DNA of 64,000 nt from Pyrocephalus nanus. Taxonomy: Eukaryota; Chordata; Aves; Passeriformes; Tyrannidae. Positions 9,797-19,088 of this stretch are shown piece by piece (the stretch's first letter is position 1; each line of letters opens with the position of its first letter). Where the stretch lies: contig CM076277.1 of NCBI GenBank assembly GCA_038380795.1, forward strand, positions 2,013,501 to 2,077,500, read 5' to 3'. A program made the position numbers and the translations under genes. Below the pieces are notes generated by a model. The model was not told the origin of the DNA and searched no databases. It was given only the letters and a program-made list of their open reading frames with translations.

Positions 9797-10107
9797 ATGT
9801 GCAGCCTCCTCCCAGTGAAGGTACAGTGCCATTCCATGGAGCTGGGCACCCAGGGACTGCCCAGGAGGGCAGGAGCTCTGTGGGGATGGTGTGGGACAGG
9901 GACCCCTCTCTGAGGTTGTGCTCCCTGCTGCAGACTGGGACAGACACCGAGGAAGCCATGGATGTGGACATGGATGGAGATCTTGAAGAGAGCATGGAGG
10001 TTGACGTGGAAGAGAATGTGGAGGAGATGGAGGTGGACATAAAAGAAGACGAAAAGATGGAAGTGGAAGAGGACGGTGAAAGGGAGGAGGCCATGGTGCT
10101 GGGCTGA
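9797..10107 (+). CDS. Acidic microprotein, unit C (predicted, two exons)
   Basis: The micro-exon 9797-9820 (MCSLLPVK) and exon 9934-10107 are joined over a 113-nt GT-AG intron, giving 65 residues. The acidic exon differs from unit B by one Glu-to-Lys change (IKEDEKMEVEE) and a synonymous GAT/GAC change. The near identity of the entire unit with B and D points to recent tandem duplication or gene conversion, so intactness of this copy alone is weak evidence of function. The ideal Kozak ATG inside the second exon is kept. Confidence 0.5.
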
Positions 10108-10285
10108 GGAGAGTCCCCCAGCAGCAGGACAGGCACGTCCTGGCCATGCCCTGGCCATGCCCATCCCCAGCCGGGCTCAGGCCTGGCGCCAGAGTCCCGC
10201 TGTGCCCAGCGTGTGCCAGGCTGGGGGCACAGGGAACACCCAGCAGGGCCCGACTGCACTGACCGTGCCCTTGCTTTTCTTACAG

Positions 10286-10605
10286 GACTGACGGACACAC
10301 TGGACGTGGAATGACTTTTGTACATATGTTTTAGACATTGCTGTTGTTTTTCTGTAAATATGTTTTGTAATTAGTTAGTTTTATCAGAAGAATGTTTTAA
10401 TAAGAAGAAAAGGTTTTTTTTAATTTTTTTGAAGAAATTAAATATATTTAGTAAGAAGAAAGGTTTTCTCTTATTAAGATTCCCATTTTTGCAAAGAAGA
10501 TAGGGTTTTTTTTAATGAAGATTGTTGTTTTCATAAAGATTCTTTTAATGTAAATACATTCTGTTAAAATGTTTTCCCTGTTGGTGTATTGTTGTCCTTC
10601 TGTAA
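10286..10605 (+). promoter_or_regulatory. Candidate 3' UTR of unit C
   Basis: Acceptor cttacag ends at 10285. UGUANAUA matches lie at 10319-10326, 10353-10360 and 10549-10556, in the same arrangement as in B and D. Confidence 0.45.
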
Positions 10606-10609
10606 CTGT

Positions 10610-11360
10610 GTTGTGTGGGGGTGCTGGCAAGGGGACAACTTGCTTCACCATGGTCATCACCACAGTTAGAGGGGGCAATGGCTTTGAGTCCTTCCCGTTT
10701 CCTGTGGGGTCCCTTCCCACGGGACACAGTCCTCAATAGATCTCTCTGGTGTGGGTCCATCCCACGGGCCACAGTTCTTCCATAATCTGCTGTCCCTTGG
10801 GTCACAAATGAGCTGCACCAGCGTAAATCTCCCACAGGGCCACAATTCCTTCCCAGGACAACTTGCTCCAGAGTAGGTTTCTCTCTCCATGGGCTACAGG
10901 TTTCCAGCAAGACTCTGTTTCATCTTAGGCCTCCCAGGGGGTCTCAGCCTCCTCATCCATCCACCTGCTCCAGTGTAGGCTCCTCCAGGAGCTGCAGGGG
11001 GTTCTCCTCACCCCAATGATCTTCCATAGGTGGCAGGGGTCTCAGCTTTACCTATTTTCCCTGCTGGAGAGGGACAGGGGGGGCCCTGGGCCTCTCCTCC
11101 CTCCTCCTGCTACACTGACCTTGGAGTCTACATTGCTCTCTCATGTTCTCCTTTGCTCTCCTCTGGGCTGGAATTTCTTCTGCAACACCAACCTTGTCTT
11201 CCTCAGTTCTTAAATGTGTTATCTCAGAAGCCAACACCATTGACTAGGAGTAGGAAATGTATCCTGGAGCTGCCTATCATTGGCTTTTTCATGGAAGAGC
11301 AGAAGCTTCTGGTAGCTTCTAACTGAAATCATCTCCATGGCCCCCTGTTACCAAAACTTC
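10610..11360 (+). mobile_element. ERV-derived block upstream of unit D
   Basis: A near-identical copy of the block at 8365-9115, carried along by tandem duplication. Confidence 0.6.
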
Positions 11361-11374
11361 AGCCACTTGAACCA

Positions 11375-11770
11375 TGAGAGGGTTGGTGAGGAGGGAGAAG
11401 AGAAGGCCCCGGGGAGGCCTCAGTGCGGCCGGGCAGGAGCTGAAGGGGCCCAGAGGAAAGCGGGGACAGAGTGTTCAGCAGGGCCTGTGGGGACAGGACA
11501 AGGGGGGATGGCTTTACACTCAGGGAGGACCATTTAGAGTCAACCTTATTTAGGAAGATAGTTTTTTGCATTGAGGGTGTTGAAGCCCTGGCAGGGGCTG
11601 TGCAGAGAGGCTGTGGATGCCCCATCCCTGGGAACATTCAAGGCCCACTTGGACAGGGTCCTGAGACACCTGGTCTGGTAGAGGACTGGTCAGGTAGGGA
11701 CAAGATGATTTTTTGGGTCCCTCTCAAGCTAAACCATTCAAGGATTCCATCATTCCATGATCCACATCAC
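11375..11770 (+). mobile_element. CR1 LINE 3' end, unit D
   Basis: A near-identical copy of the CR1 fragment in unit C. Confidence 0.85.
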
Positions 11771-12041
11771 CCACTGTGGAGCATTCCTGGACCTCCTGTG
11801 ACATCAGAGCTGCCAGAGCTGTGCCCGTGTTCCATGTGGAACTGCCAGTGCCCGGCGACGAGCACAACGCAGCCATTCCCCTGCTGATAGGGAAGGGTCA
11901 GCAGCTCCCAGAGCTCCCTCTGTCCTGACCAACGTTTTTGGAAGAGGACCCTTCACCCTGCTCCCTGTGGAGTGTCCCCACCTGCTCCCGGCAACATCCG
12001 TTGGTCCTGAGTCTGCCTGCAGTTTGATCAATCCCAGCAGG

Positions 12042-12352
12042 ATGTGCAGCCTCCTCCCAGTGAAGGTACAGTGCCATTCCATGGAGTTGGGCACCCAAGG
12101 ACTGCCCAGGAGGGCAGGAGCTCTGTGGGGATGGTGTGGGACAGGGACCCCTCTCTGAGGTTGTGCTCCCTGCTGCAGACTGGGACAGACACCGAGGAAG
12201 CCATGGATGTGGACATGGATGGAGATCTTGAAGAGAGCATGGAGGTTGACGTGGAAGAGAATGTGGAGGAGATGGAGGTGGACATAAAAGAAGACGAAAA
12301 GATGGAAGTGGAAGAGGACGGTGAAAGGGAGGAGGCCATGGTGCTGGGCTGA
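12042..12352 (+). CDS. Acidic microprotein, unit D (predicted, two exons)
   Basis: The micro-exon 12042-12065 and exon 12179-12352 are separated by a 113-nt GT-AG intron. The 65-residue product is identical to that of unit C. The unit lies exactly 2245 bp after C. The intron shares some differences with B rather than C (gttgggcacccaagg against gctgggcacccaggg), so exchange of segments among B, C and D is likely. Confidence 0.5.
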
Positions 12353-12530
12353 GGAGAGTCCCCCAGCAGCAGGACAGGCACGTCCTGGCCATGCCCTGGC
12401 CATGCCCATCCCCAGCCGGGCTCAGGCCTGGCACCAGAGTCCCGCTGTGCCCGGCGTGTGCCAGGCTGGGGGCACAGGGAACACCCAGCAGGGCCCGACT
12501 GCACTGACCGTGCCCTTGCTTTTCTTACAG

Positions 12531-12850
12531 GACTGACGGACACACTGGACGTGGAATGACTTTTGTACATATGTTTTAGACATTGCTGTTGTTTTTCTGT
12601 AAATATGTTTTGTAATTAGTTAGTTTTATCAGAAGAATGTTTTAATAAGAAGAAAAGGTTTTTTTTAATTTTTTTGAAGAAATTAAATATATTTAGTAAG
12701 AAGAAAGGTTTTCTCTTATTAAGATTCCCATTTTTGCAAAGAAGATAGGGGTTTTTTTAATGAAGATTGTTGTTTTCATAAAGATTCTTTTAATGTAAAT
12801 ACATTCTGTTAAAATGTTTTCCCTGTTGGTGTATTGTTGTCCTTCTGTAA
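12531..12850 (+). promoter_or_regulatory. Candidate 3' UTR of unit D
   Basis: Acceptor cttacag ends at 12530. UGUANAUA matches lie at 12564-12571, 12598-12605 and 12794-12801. Confidence 0.45.
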
Positions 12851-12854
12851 CTGT

Positions 12855-13605
12855 GTTGTGTGGGGGTGCTGGCAAGAGGACAACTTGCTTCACCATGGTC
12901 GTCACCACAGTTAGAGGGGGCAATGGCTTTGAGTCCTTCCCGTTTCCTGTGGGGTCCCTTCCCACGGGACACAGTCCTCAATAGACCTCTCTGGTGTGGG
13001 TCCATCCCACGGGCCACAGTTCTTCCCTAATCTGCTGTCCCTTGGGTCACAAATGAGCTGCACCAGCGTAAATCCCCCACAGGGCCACAATTCCTTCCCA
13101 GGACAACTTGCTCCAGAGTAGGTTTCTCTCTCCATGGGCTACAGGTCTCCAGCAAGACTCTGTTTCATCTTAGGCCTCCCAGGGGGTCTCAGCCTCCTCA
13201 TCCATCCACCTGCTCCAGTGTAGGCTCCTCCAGGAGCTGCAGGGGGTTCTCCTCACCCCAATGATCTTCCACAGGTGGCAGGGGGCTCAGCTTTAAGTCT
13301 TTTCCCTGCTAGAGAGGGACAGGGGGGTCCCTGGGCCTCTCCTCCCTCCTCCTGCTACACTGACCTTGGAGTCTACATTGCTCTCTCATGTTCTCCTTTG
13401 CTCTCCTCTGGGCTGGAATTTCTTCTGCAACACCAACCTTGTCTTCCTCAGTTCTTAAATGTGTTATCTCAGAAGCCAACACCATTGACTAGGAGTAGGA
13501 AATGTATCCTGGAGCTGCCTATCATTGGCTTTTTCATGGAAGAGCAGAAGCTTCTGGTAGCTTCTAACTGAAATCATCTCCATGGCCCCCTGTTACCAAA
13601 ACTTC
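12855..13605 (+). mobile_element. ERV-derived block upstream of unit E
   Basis: A third long copy of the block, slightly more diverged than the two before it. It has ctttaagtcttttccctgctag like the unit A copy. Confidence 0.6.
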
Positions 13606-13619
13606 AGCCACTTGAACCA

Positions 13620-14015
13620 TGAGAGGGTTGGTGAGGAGGGAGAAGAGAAGGCCCCGGGGAGGCCTCAGTGCGGCCGGGCAGGACCTGAAGGGGCCCAGAG
13701 GAAAGCGGGGACAGAGTGTTCAGCAGGGCCTGTGGGGACAGGACAAGGGGGGATGGCTTTGCACTCAGGGAGGACCATTTAGAGTCAACCTGCTTTAGGA
13801 AGATGGTTTTTTGCATTGAGGGTGTTGAAGCCCTGGCAGGGGCTGTGCAGAGAGGCTGTGGATGCCCCATCCCTGGGAACATTCAAGGCCCACTTGGACA
13901 GGGTCCTGAGACACCTGGTCTGGTAGAGGACTGGTCAGGTAGGGACAAGATGATTTTTTGGGTCCCTCTCAAGCTAAACCATTCAAGGATTCCATCATTC
14001 CATGATCCACATCAC
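13620..14015 (+). mobile_element. CR1 LINE 3' end, unit E
   Basis: The same CR1 fragment, ending attccatcattccatgat directly before the conserved block. Confidence 0.85.
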
Positions 14016-14295
14016 CCACTGTGGAGCATTCCTGGACCTCCTGTGACATCAGAGCTGCCAGAGCTGTGCCCGTGTTCCATGTGGAACTGCCAGTGCCCGG
14101 CGACGAGCACAACGTAGCCATTCCCCTGCTGATAGGGAAGGGTCAGCAGCTCCCAGCGCTCGCTCTGCCCCAACCAATTTTTTTTGAAGAGGACCCTTCA
14201 TCCTACTCCCTGTGGAGTGTCCCCACCTGTTCCCTGCTACATCCGTCAGTCCTGAGTCTGCCTGCAGTTTGGATCTTCTGATCAATCCCAGCAGG

Positions 14296-14609
14296 ATGTG
14301 CACCCTCCTCCCAGTGAAGGTACAGTGCCATTCCATGGAGTTGGGCACCCAAGGACTGCCCAGGAGGGCAGGAGCTCTGTGGGGATGGAGTGGGACAGAG
14401 ACCCCTCTCTGAGGTTGTGCTACCTTACCCAGACTGCCAGAGATACTGAGGAAGAGATGGACGTGGACGTTGTTTTGGACACAGAGGAGGAGATGATGGA
14501 GGTGGATTTGCCAGAGTTTGAGGAGGAGATGGAAGTGGATGTGGTGGAGGAGATTGAGGACATGGAAGTGGATGTAGAAGATGAGGAGGAGGCCATGGTG
14601 CTGGGCTGA
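14296..14609 (+). CDS. Acidic microprotein, unit E (predicted, two exons)
   Basis: The micro-exon 14296-14319 (MCTLLPVK) and exon 14433-14609 are joined over a 113-nt intron with acceptor ccttacccag, giving 66 residues. The exon holds 58 codons, one more than in A-D and F. The length difference is exactly three bases within the run EEEMMEVDLPEFEEEMEVDV, which keeps the frame. The C-terminal half is of the A/F subtype (DLPEFEEEMEVDVVEEIEDM). Downstream, this unit alone carries about 170 bp of extra GC-rich sequence (about 14655-14825). Confidence 0.5.
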
Positions 14610-14949
14610 GGAGAGTCCCCCAGCAGCAGGACAGGCCCGTCCTGGCCATGCCCTGCCCCAGGGACAGGGGGTCACTGCCGCCAGGCTGGGGCTGGGCTGG
14701 GTGGCCCCGCTCAGGGACACGGTGCCCCGTGCCCGGCATTGTGGCGGCACAACCCCCACCCCCGGCCTGCCCTGCGCCTGCTTTGGGCCACACAAGCCCC
14801 GTGCCAGCGCCTGGGGCCCGGCTCCCATCCCCAGCCGGGCTCAGGCCTGGCGCCAGAGTCCCGCTGTGCCCAGCGTGTGCCAGGCTGGGGGCACAGGGAA
14901 CACCCAGCAGGGCCCGACTGCACTGACCGTGCCCTTGCTTTTCTTACAG

Positions 14950-15440
14950 GACTGATGGACACGCCGGATGTGAAATCGGCGACTTGTACATATGTTTTTC
15001 ATGATTTTTTCCTGGTTTTATACATACATTTTATATTTTTCATAGTTTAAGAAAATAGTTGGTTTTATAGGAAGATAGTTTTTTATAGAGAAGATAGTTG
15101 TTTTATTGGGAAATAAGTTTTTTTATAAGAAGATACTTTCTCAAATAAGATGACAGTTTTTTAAAAGAAGATTTTTTTTATTAAGAAGATAGTTGTTTTT
15201 ATAAGAAGAGATGTTTTTAATGAGAAGATAGTTGACTTTTTAGAAGATAGTTGTTAAGAAGTCATTTTTTTCTATAAGAAAAAAATTTGTTTTTAAAAAG
15301 AAGACTGTTGCTTTTATAATGAAGATTTTCTATTTTTTATTTTTTACTAAGAACATTGCTTTTTAGATAAAGATTTTCATAATGTAAATACATTCTGTAG
15401 AGATGTTTACTGTGTTGCTGTTGTATTGTCTTTCTGTAAC
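14950..15440 (+). promoter_or_regulatory. Candidate 3' UTR of unit E with AAGAAGATA tract
   Basis: Acceptor cttacag ends at 14949. TGTACATA is at 14985-14992 and TGTAAATA at 15383-15390. 15050-15360 is a long run of degenerate aagaagatagttgtttt units. Confidence 0.45.
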
Positions 15441-16375
15441 TACACTGTCTGGGGGTGCTGTCACAGCCCCCCGGGCTGGGGGTCCCTGTGCACAGAGGGG
15501 TCCCCCTTGGGAAGGTGCCGGCCCTGGGCACTGCTGGTGTTACTGGGCTGAGGCAGAGCGGTGTCCCCAAGAGCAAAGGTGTCCCCAGCACAGAGGGGGG
15601 GGTGACAGGAGCGGCCCCTGCAGCTGCCCCAAAGCAGGCAGGAAACCTCCTGCTGCCCTTCCTGCTGCAGCCAAAGGGACTCCTGGGCCCAGAGCCGGGA
15701 TCAGGACACAGGGAGGCCAAATCCCAAGGGAGGCCATGAAGGCCATGAGAGCCTTGGGAATTGCTGGAGGCAGGATGTGGGGAGAAGGGTTTGGAGCTGC
15801 AGGGGCTGATGTTGAAGGCTTTGAAGCTCCAAGCACTCTGGGTTGCCATCCCCATGGCACTGCCCTGGGCCGTTGGAGAGCCCCAAGCCCAGCGAGGGAT
15901 CCTTGCCCTGCCCGGGTTGCTGCTGCTGGCAGCGGGCACTGGCCCATGGCCCCCACTCAGGGCACACGTGGAGTGGGCAGTGCAGGCTGTGGTGGGGAGG
16001 GCCTGGGGGCTTTGGTGTTGGGGTGCTGGTGCCGGGGTGCCATGGGCCCCATGGGTGCAGGGCCTGGAGGGGGTGCAGGGTGTGGGAGCCGTGGGTGCTG
16101 CAGAGAATGATGGGGGAGGCGATGCTGGGAGGGGCAGGGCTGTGGGATCCCGGGCCTGTGGGAGCAGGGAATGGGCACAGGGGGAGTCCCTGGATGCTCA
16201 TGAACCTCATCCAATCCCGTTCTTGTTAGATAAAAGAGAAGAAAAAATCTAAAGTTTCAAAGAAAGGGAAAAGCAGTGTTTATTGGTGAATCGAGAATTC
16301 AGGCAGAAAAAAATGATCCAGGTGTCCACAAATCTGTTGCAAAGAGCAAAGGACAGGGACAATAAATCCAGGTTC
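15441..16375 (+). other. GC-rich spacer between units E and F
   Basis: The first 120 bp (gggggtgctgtcacagccccccgggctggggg...) match the sequence after unit F (17970-18070), so they belong to the unit. The remainder, to about 16250, is GC-rich single-copy sequence with long but unsupported open frames on both strands. 16250-16375 is AT-richer with no recognised content. Confidence 0.5.
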
Positions 16376-16379
16376 TTAA

Positions 16380-16710
16380 TAGCTTTGAAAGCCAGAGGAA
16401 AGCTGGGACAGAGTGTTCAGCAGGGCCTGTAGGGAGAGGACAAGAGGGGATGGCTTTACACTGAAGGAGGTGCTTTCAAGTTTGATTTGCTTTAGGAAGG
16501 TTTTATTTTGTAAGAAGGATGGTGAGGCCCTGGCACAGGTTGTGCAGAGAGGCTGTGGATGCCCCATCCCTGGGAACATTCAAGGCCACCTTGGACAGGG
16601 TCCTGAGCCAACAGGTCTGGTGGAAGGTTGGTCAGGTTGGAAGAAGATGATTTTTAGGATCCCTCCCAAGCCAAACCATTCAAGGATTCCATCATTCTGT
16701 GATCTCCATC
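16380..16710 (+). mobile_element. CR1 LINE 3' end, unit F
   Basis: It has the CR1 landmarks gtgcagagaggctgtggatg and ctggtggaaggttggtcaggttgg, and ends attccatcattctgtgat. It is more diverged from the other copies, in keeping with F being an older member. Confidence 0.85.
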
Positions 16711-16980
16711 CCACCCTGTGGAGTGTCCCTGGACCTCCTGTGACATCAGAGCTGCCAGAGCTGTGCCCGTGTTCCATGTGGAACTGCCAGTGCCCGGCGA
16801 CGAGCACAACGCAGCCATTGCCCTGCTGATAGGGAAGGGTCAGCAGCTCCCAGAGCTCCCTCTGCCCTGGACTTGCTTTCAAAGAGTACCTTCACCCTGC
16901 TCCCTGTGGAGTGTCCCCACCTGCTCCTGGCAACATCCATCAGTCCTGAGTCTGCCTGCAGTTTGATCCATCCCAGCAGG

Positions 16981-17291
16981 ATGTGCAGCCTCCTCCCAGT
17001 GAAGGTACAGTGCCATTCCATGGAGTTGGGCACCCAAGGACTGCCCAGGAGGGCAGGAGCTCTGTGGGGATGGTGTGGGACAGGGACCCCTCTCTGAGGT
17101 TGTGCTCCCTGCTGCAGACTGGGACAGACACCGAGGAAGAGATGGAGGTGGACGAGGTGTTGGACATGGAGGAGATGATGGAGGTGGATTTGCCAGAGTT
17201 TGAGGAGGAGATGGAAGTGGATGTGGTGGAGGAGATTGAGGACATGGACATCGATGAGGAGGATGAGGAGGAGGCCATGGTGCTGGGCTGA
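16981..17291 (+). CDS. Acidic microprotein, unit F (predicted, two exons)
   Basis: The micro-exon 16981-17004 (MCSLLPVK) and exon 17118-17291 are joined over a 113-nt GT-AG intron, giving 65 residues. The acidic part starts TGTDTEEEMEVDEVLDMEEM and ends DIDEEDEEEAMVLG. It shares its middle with E and its end with A. This is the copy next to CEP250. Because its downstream flank (17970-18600) also appears in decayed form at 2440-2760 beside ERGIC3, F may mark the ancestral location. The gene is convergent with CEP250; AATAAA at about 18584 on the plus strand could end its transcript. Confidence 0.5.
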
Positions 17292-17469
17292 GGAGAGTCC
17301 CCCAGCAGCAGGACAGGCACGTCCTGGCCATGCCCTGGCCATGCCCATCCCCAGCCGGGCTCAGGCCTGGCGCCAGAGTCCCGCTGTGCCCAGCGTGTGC
17401 CAGGCTGGGGGCACAGGGAACACCCAGCAGGGCCCGACTGCACTGACCGTGCCCTTGCTTTTCTTACAG

Positions 17470-17960
17470 GACTGACGGACATGCTGGACATGGAATTGGC
17501 AATTTTGTAGGTATGTTTTAGATATTGTTTTTCTGTAAATATGTTTATAGGTAGTAGGCTTTATTAAGAACATAGGGGGTTTTGGAAAGAAGATTTTTGT
17601 TTTTCTCTAAGAAGATTGTTTTTTTAAAGAAGATGGTATTTTTTTATTAAGAAGCTTGTTTTATTTGATGTTTGTTATTCTTGCTCAGGATGTTTTTTAT
17701 ATTAGAAAGTTACTGTTTTAACTAAGAAGAGTTTTGTAGAAAGTAGATTGTACTTAGCAAGAAGATAGTTTTCTTAAGAAGATCCTTTTTCTTTAAGAAG
17801 ATTGATATTTCTATAAAGAAGATTGTTTTTAAAGAAGATTTTTTTTGGTAAAGAAGATTTTTGATTTAATTAAGAAGATTTTTTGTTTTTTTCTGAAGAT
17901 ATTTTTATAATGAAAATACACGCTGTATAGTTGTTTAACTTGTTGCTGTTGTGTTGTCTT
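17470..17960 (+). promoter_or_regulatory. Candidate 3' UTR of unit F with AAGAAGATA tract
   Basis: Acceptor cttacag ends at 17469. A single clear UGUANAUA match lies at 17534-17541. 17570-17900 repeats degenerate tttaagaagatt units many times. Confidence 0.45.
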
Positions 17961-18129
17961 TCTGTAACACATTGTTTGGGGGTGCTGGCACAGCCCCCCC
18001 GGGCTGGGGGTCTCTTTGCACAGGGGGTCCCACTTGGGAAGGTGCCGGCCCTGGGACCCTTTGGAGGGCGGCCGAGCTGTGCCCTGGGCCGGCTGTGGGA
18101 AAGGAATCCCGGCAGAGTCCCAGGGCTTT

Positions 18130-18435
18130 GTAGGGAAAAATGGAAAGGGATTGGGAGAAAGGAGGAGGGGGAAGGAGCAGGGTGAAAAAAGGAGCGGGGG
18201 GGGGGGGGGGGAAGAGGAAGGGAAGGTGGGGGAAAAAAAAGTGGGAGGGTAAAAGGGGGGTAGAAAGGCAGCAAAAAAAGGTAGGGAAAAGAAGGGGTGC
18301 AAAAAGCAGAGCAAGGAAGGGGAGAGGAAAAGGGAAAGGGGAGAAAAGGGGGAGGGAAAAGACAGGGAATAGAAGGCAGATTAAAAAAAAAAAGGGGGGG
18401 AAAAAGGAAAGGGAAAAGGGGATAGTGGTAAGGAA
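18130..18435. repeat. Polypurine tract with a 16-G run
   Basis: About 300 bp almost purely of A and G on the plus strand, including sixteen consecutive G at 18196-18211. A shorter purine tract occupies the same relative place in the decayed duplicate (about 2545-2620). Confidence 0.9.
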
Positions 18436-18582
18436 GCAGGTGGAAGGGAACTCCCTCTCTCTCACCCACCTTTGATTCCTGCTGTGTTCTCTCCACCCCT
18501 TTCCTCCAATTTGCATTTCTCCGTGCAGGAAACAGCTCTGCCCCCAAGAGGGGAAATCACACAACAGCCTCATTGAGCCCAA

Positions 18583-18632
18583 TAAAGACATGTATAACCT
18601 TCTTCTAAAAAAATTTATTAAAAAAATTTATT
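18583..18632. terminator. Converging polyadenylation signals (CEP250 minus, array plus)
   Basis: On the minus strand AATAAA appears twice (plus-strand TTTATT at 18614-18619 and 18627-18632), about 460 nt after the CEP250 stop. On the plus strand AATAAA lies at about 18584. The transcripts of CEP250 and unit F may end against each other here. Confidence 0.5.
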
Positions 18633-19088
18633 AAGAAAATTTTTAAAGTGTCTGGCCCTAGCAGATGACTGGAAATGCAAACAGAACAAATGCTGTTATG
18701 CTACTTGGTTAACTGTTCCTAGCACAACCTTCATGGTCCTTTTCTTTTATTTGAGCACTGCCCTGGGACAGATGTCACCCAGAAGTGTGAACTGTTCAGG
18801 GACTGTTCGTGTTTGGGCTTCCTTCTCCACACATCACTCTCTCCTTACCTATGTCTTCATTCTCACACATTCACAGTTTGTCCCCAAAAATCACCTGCCC
18901 CATATAACACTTCATAGATCCTGATCCTCAGTGTAAGGTGAGGTTTGACAGCACCAGCTGACTGTGAGAGGAACAGAGGGAAAAGGCAGGGAGCAGCCTT
19001 GCCCCGAGGAGTTCATCCCATTTCTCACATCCAAGAGCTCTCTGTCTTAGCAGAAATCCTTCCATTCAAATGGAGAGCAGAGGTGCTG

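Larger units (their letters stand above)
4760..18120 (+). repeat. Array of six acidic-peptide units (A to F)
   Basis: Six related units follow one another in the same orientation. Their acidic exons start at 5853 (A), 7687 (B), 9934 (C), 12179 (D), 14433 (E) and 17118 (F). The spacings are 1834, 2247, 2245, 2254 and 2685 bp. B, C and D are almost identical across the shared region, while A, E and F are clearly diverged. The general unit is: ERV-derived block, CR1 3' end, conserved block with TGACATCA, micro-exon, acidic exon, splice acceptor, UGUANAUA sites, then AT-rich AAGAAGATA tract. Units B and F have different upstream parts (a longer CR1 in B, a GC-rich spacer in front of F). Confidence 0.9.

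Noticed and set aside
15403..16110. 235-codon frame with a signal-peptide-like start (MFTVLLLYCLSV) in the E-F spacer
   Set aside because: The start lies in the AT-rich unit tail. The related sequence after unit F has no ATG and shifted frames, and the rest is GC-rich with a proline/glycine/alanine composition typical of chance frames.
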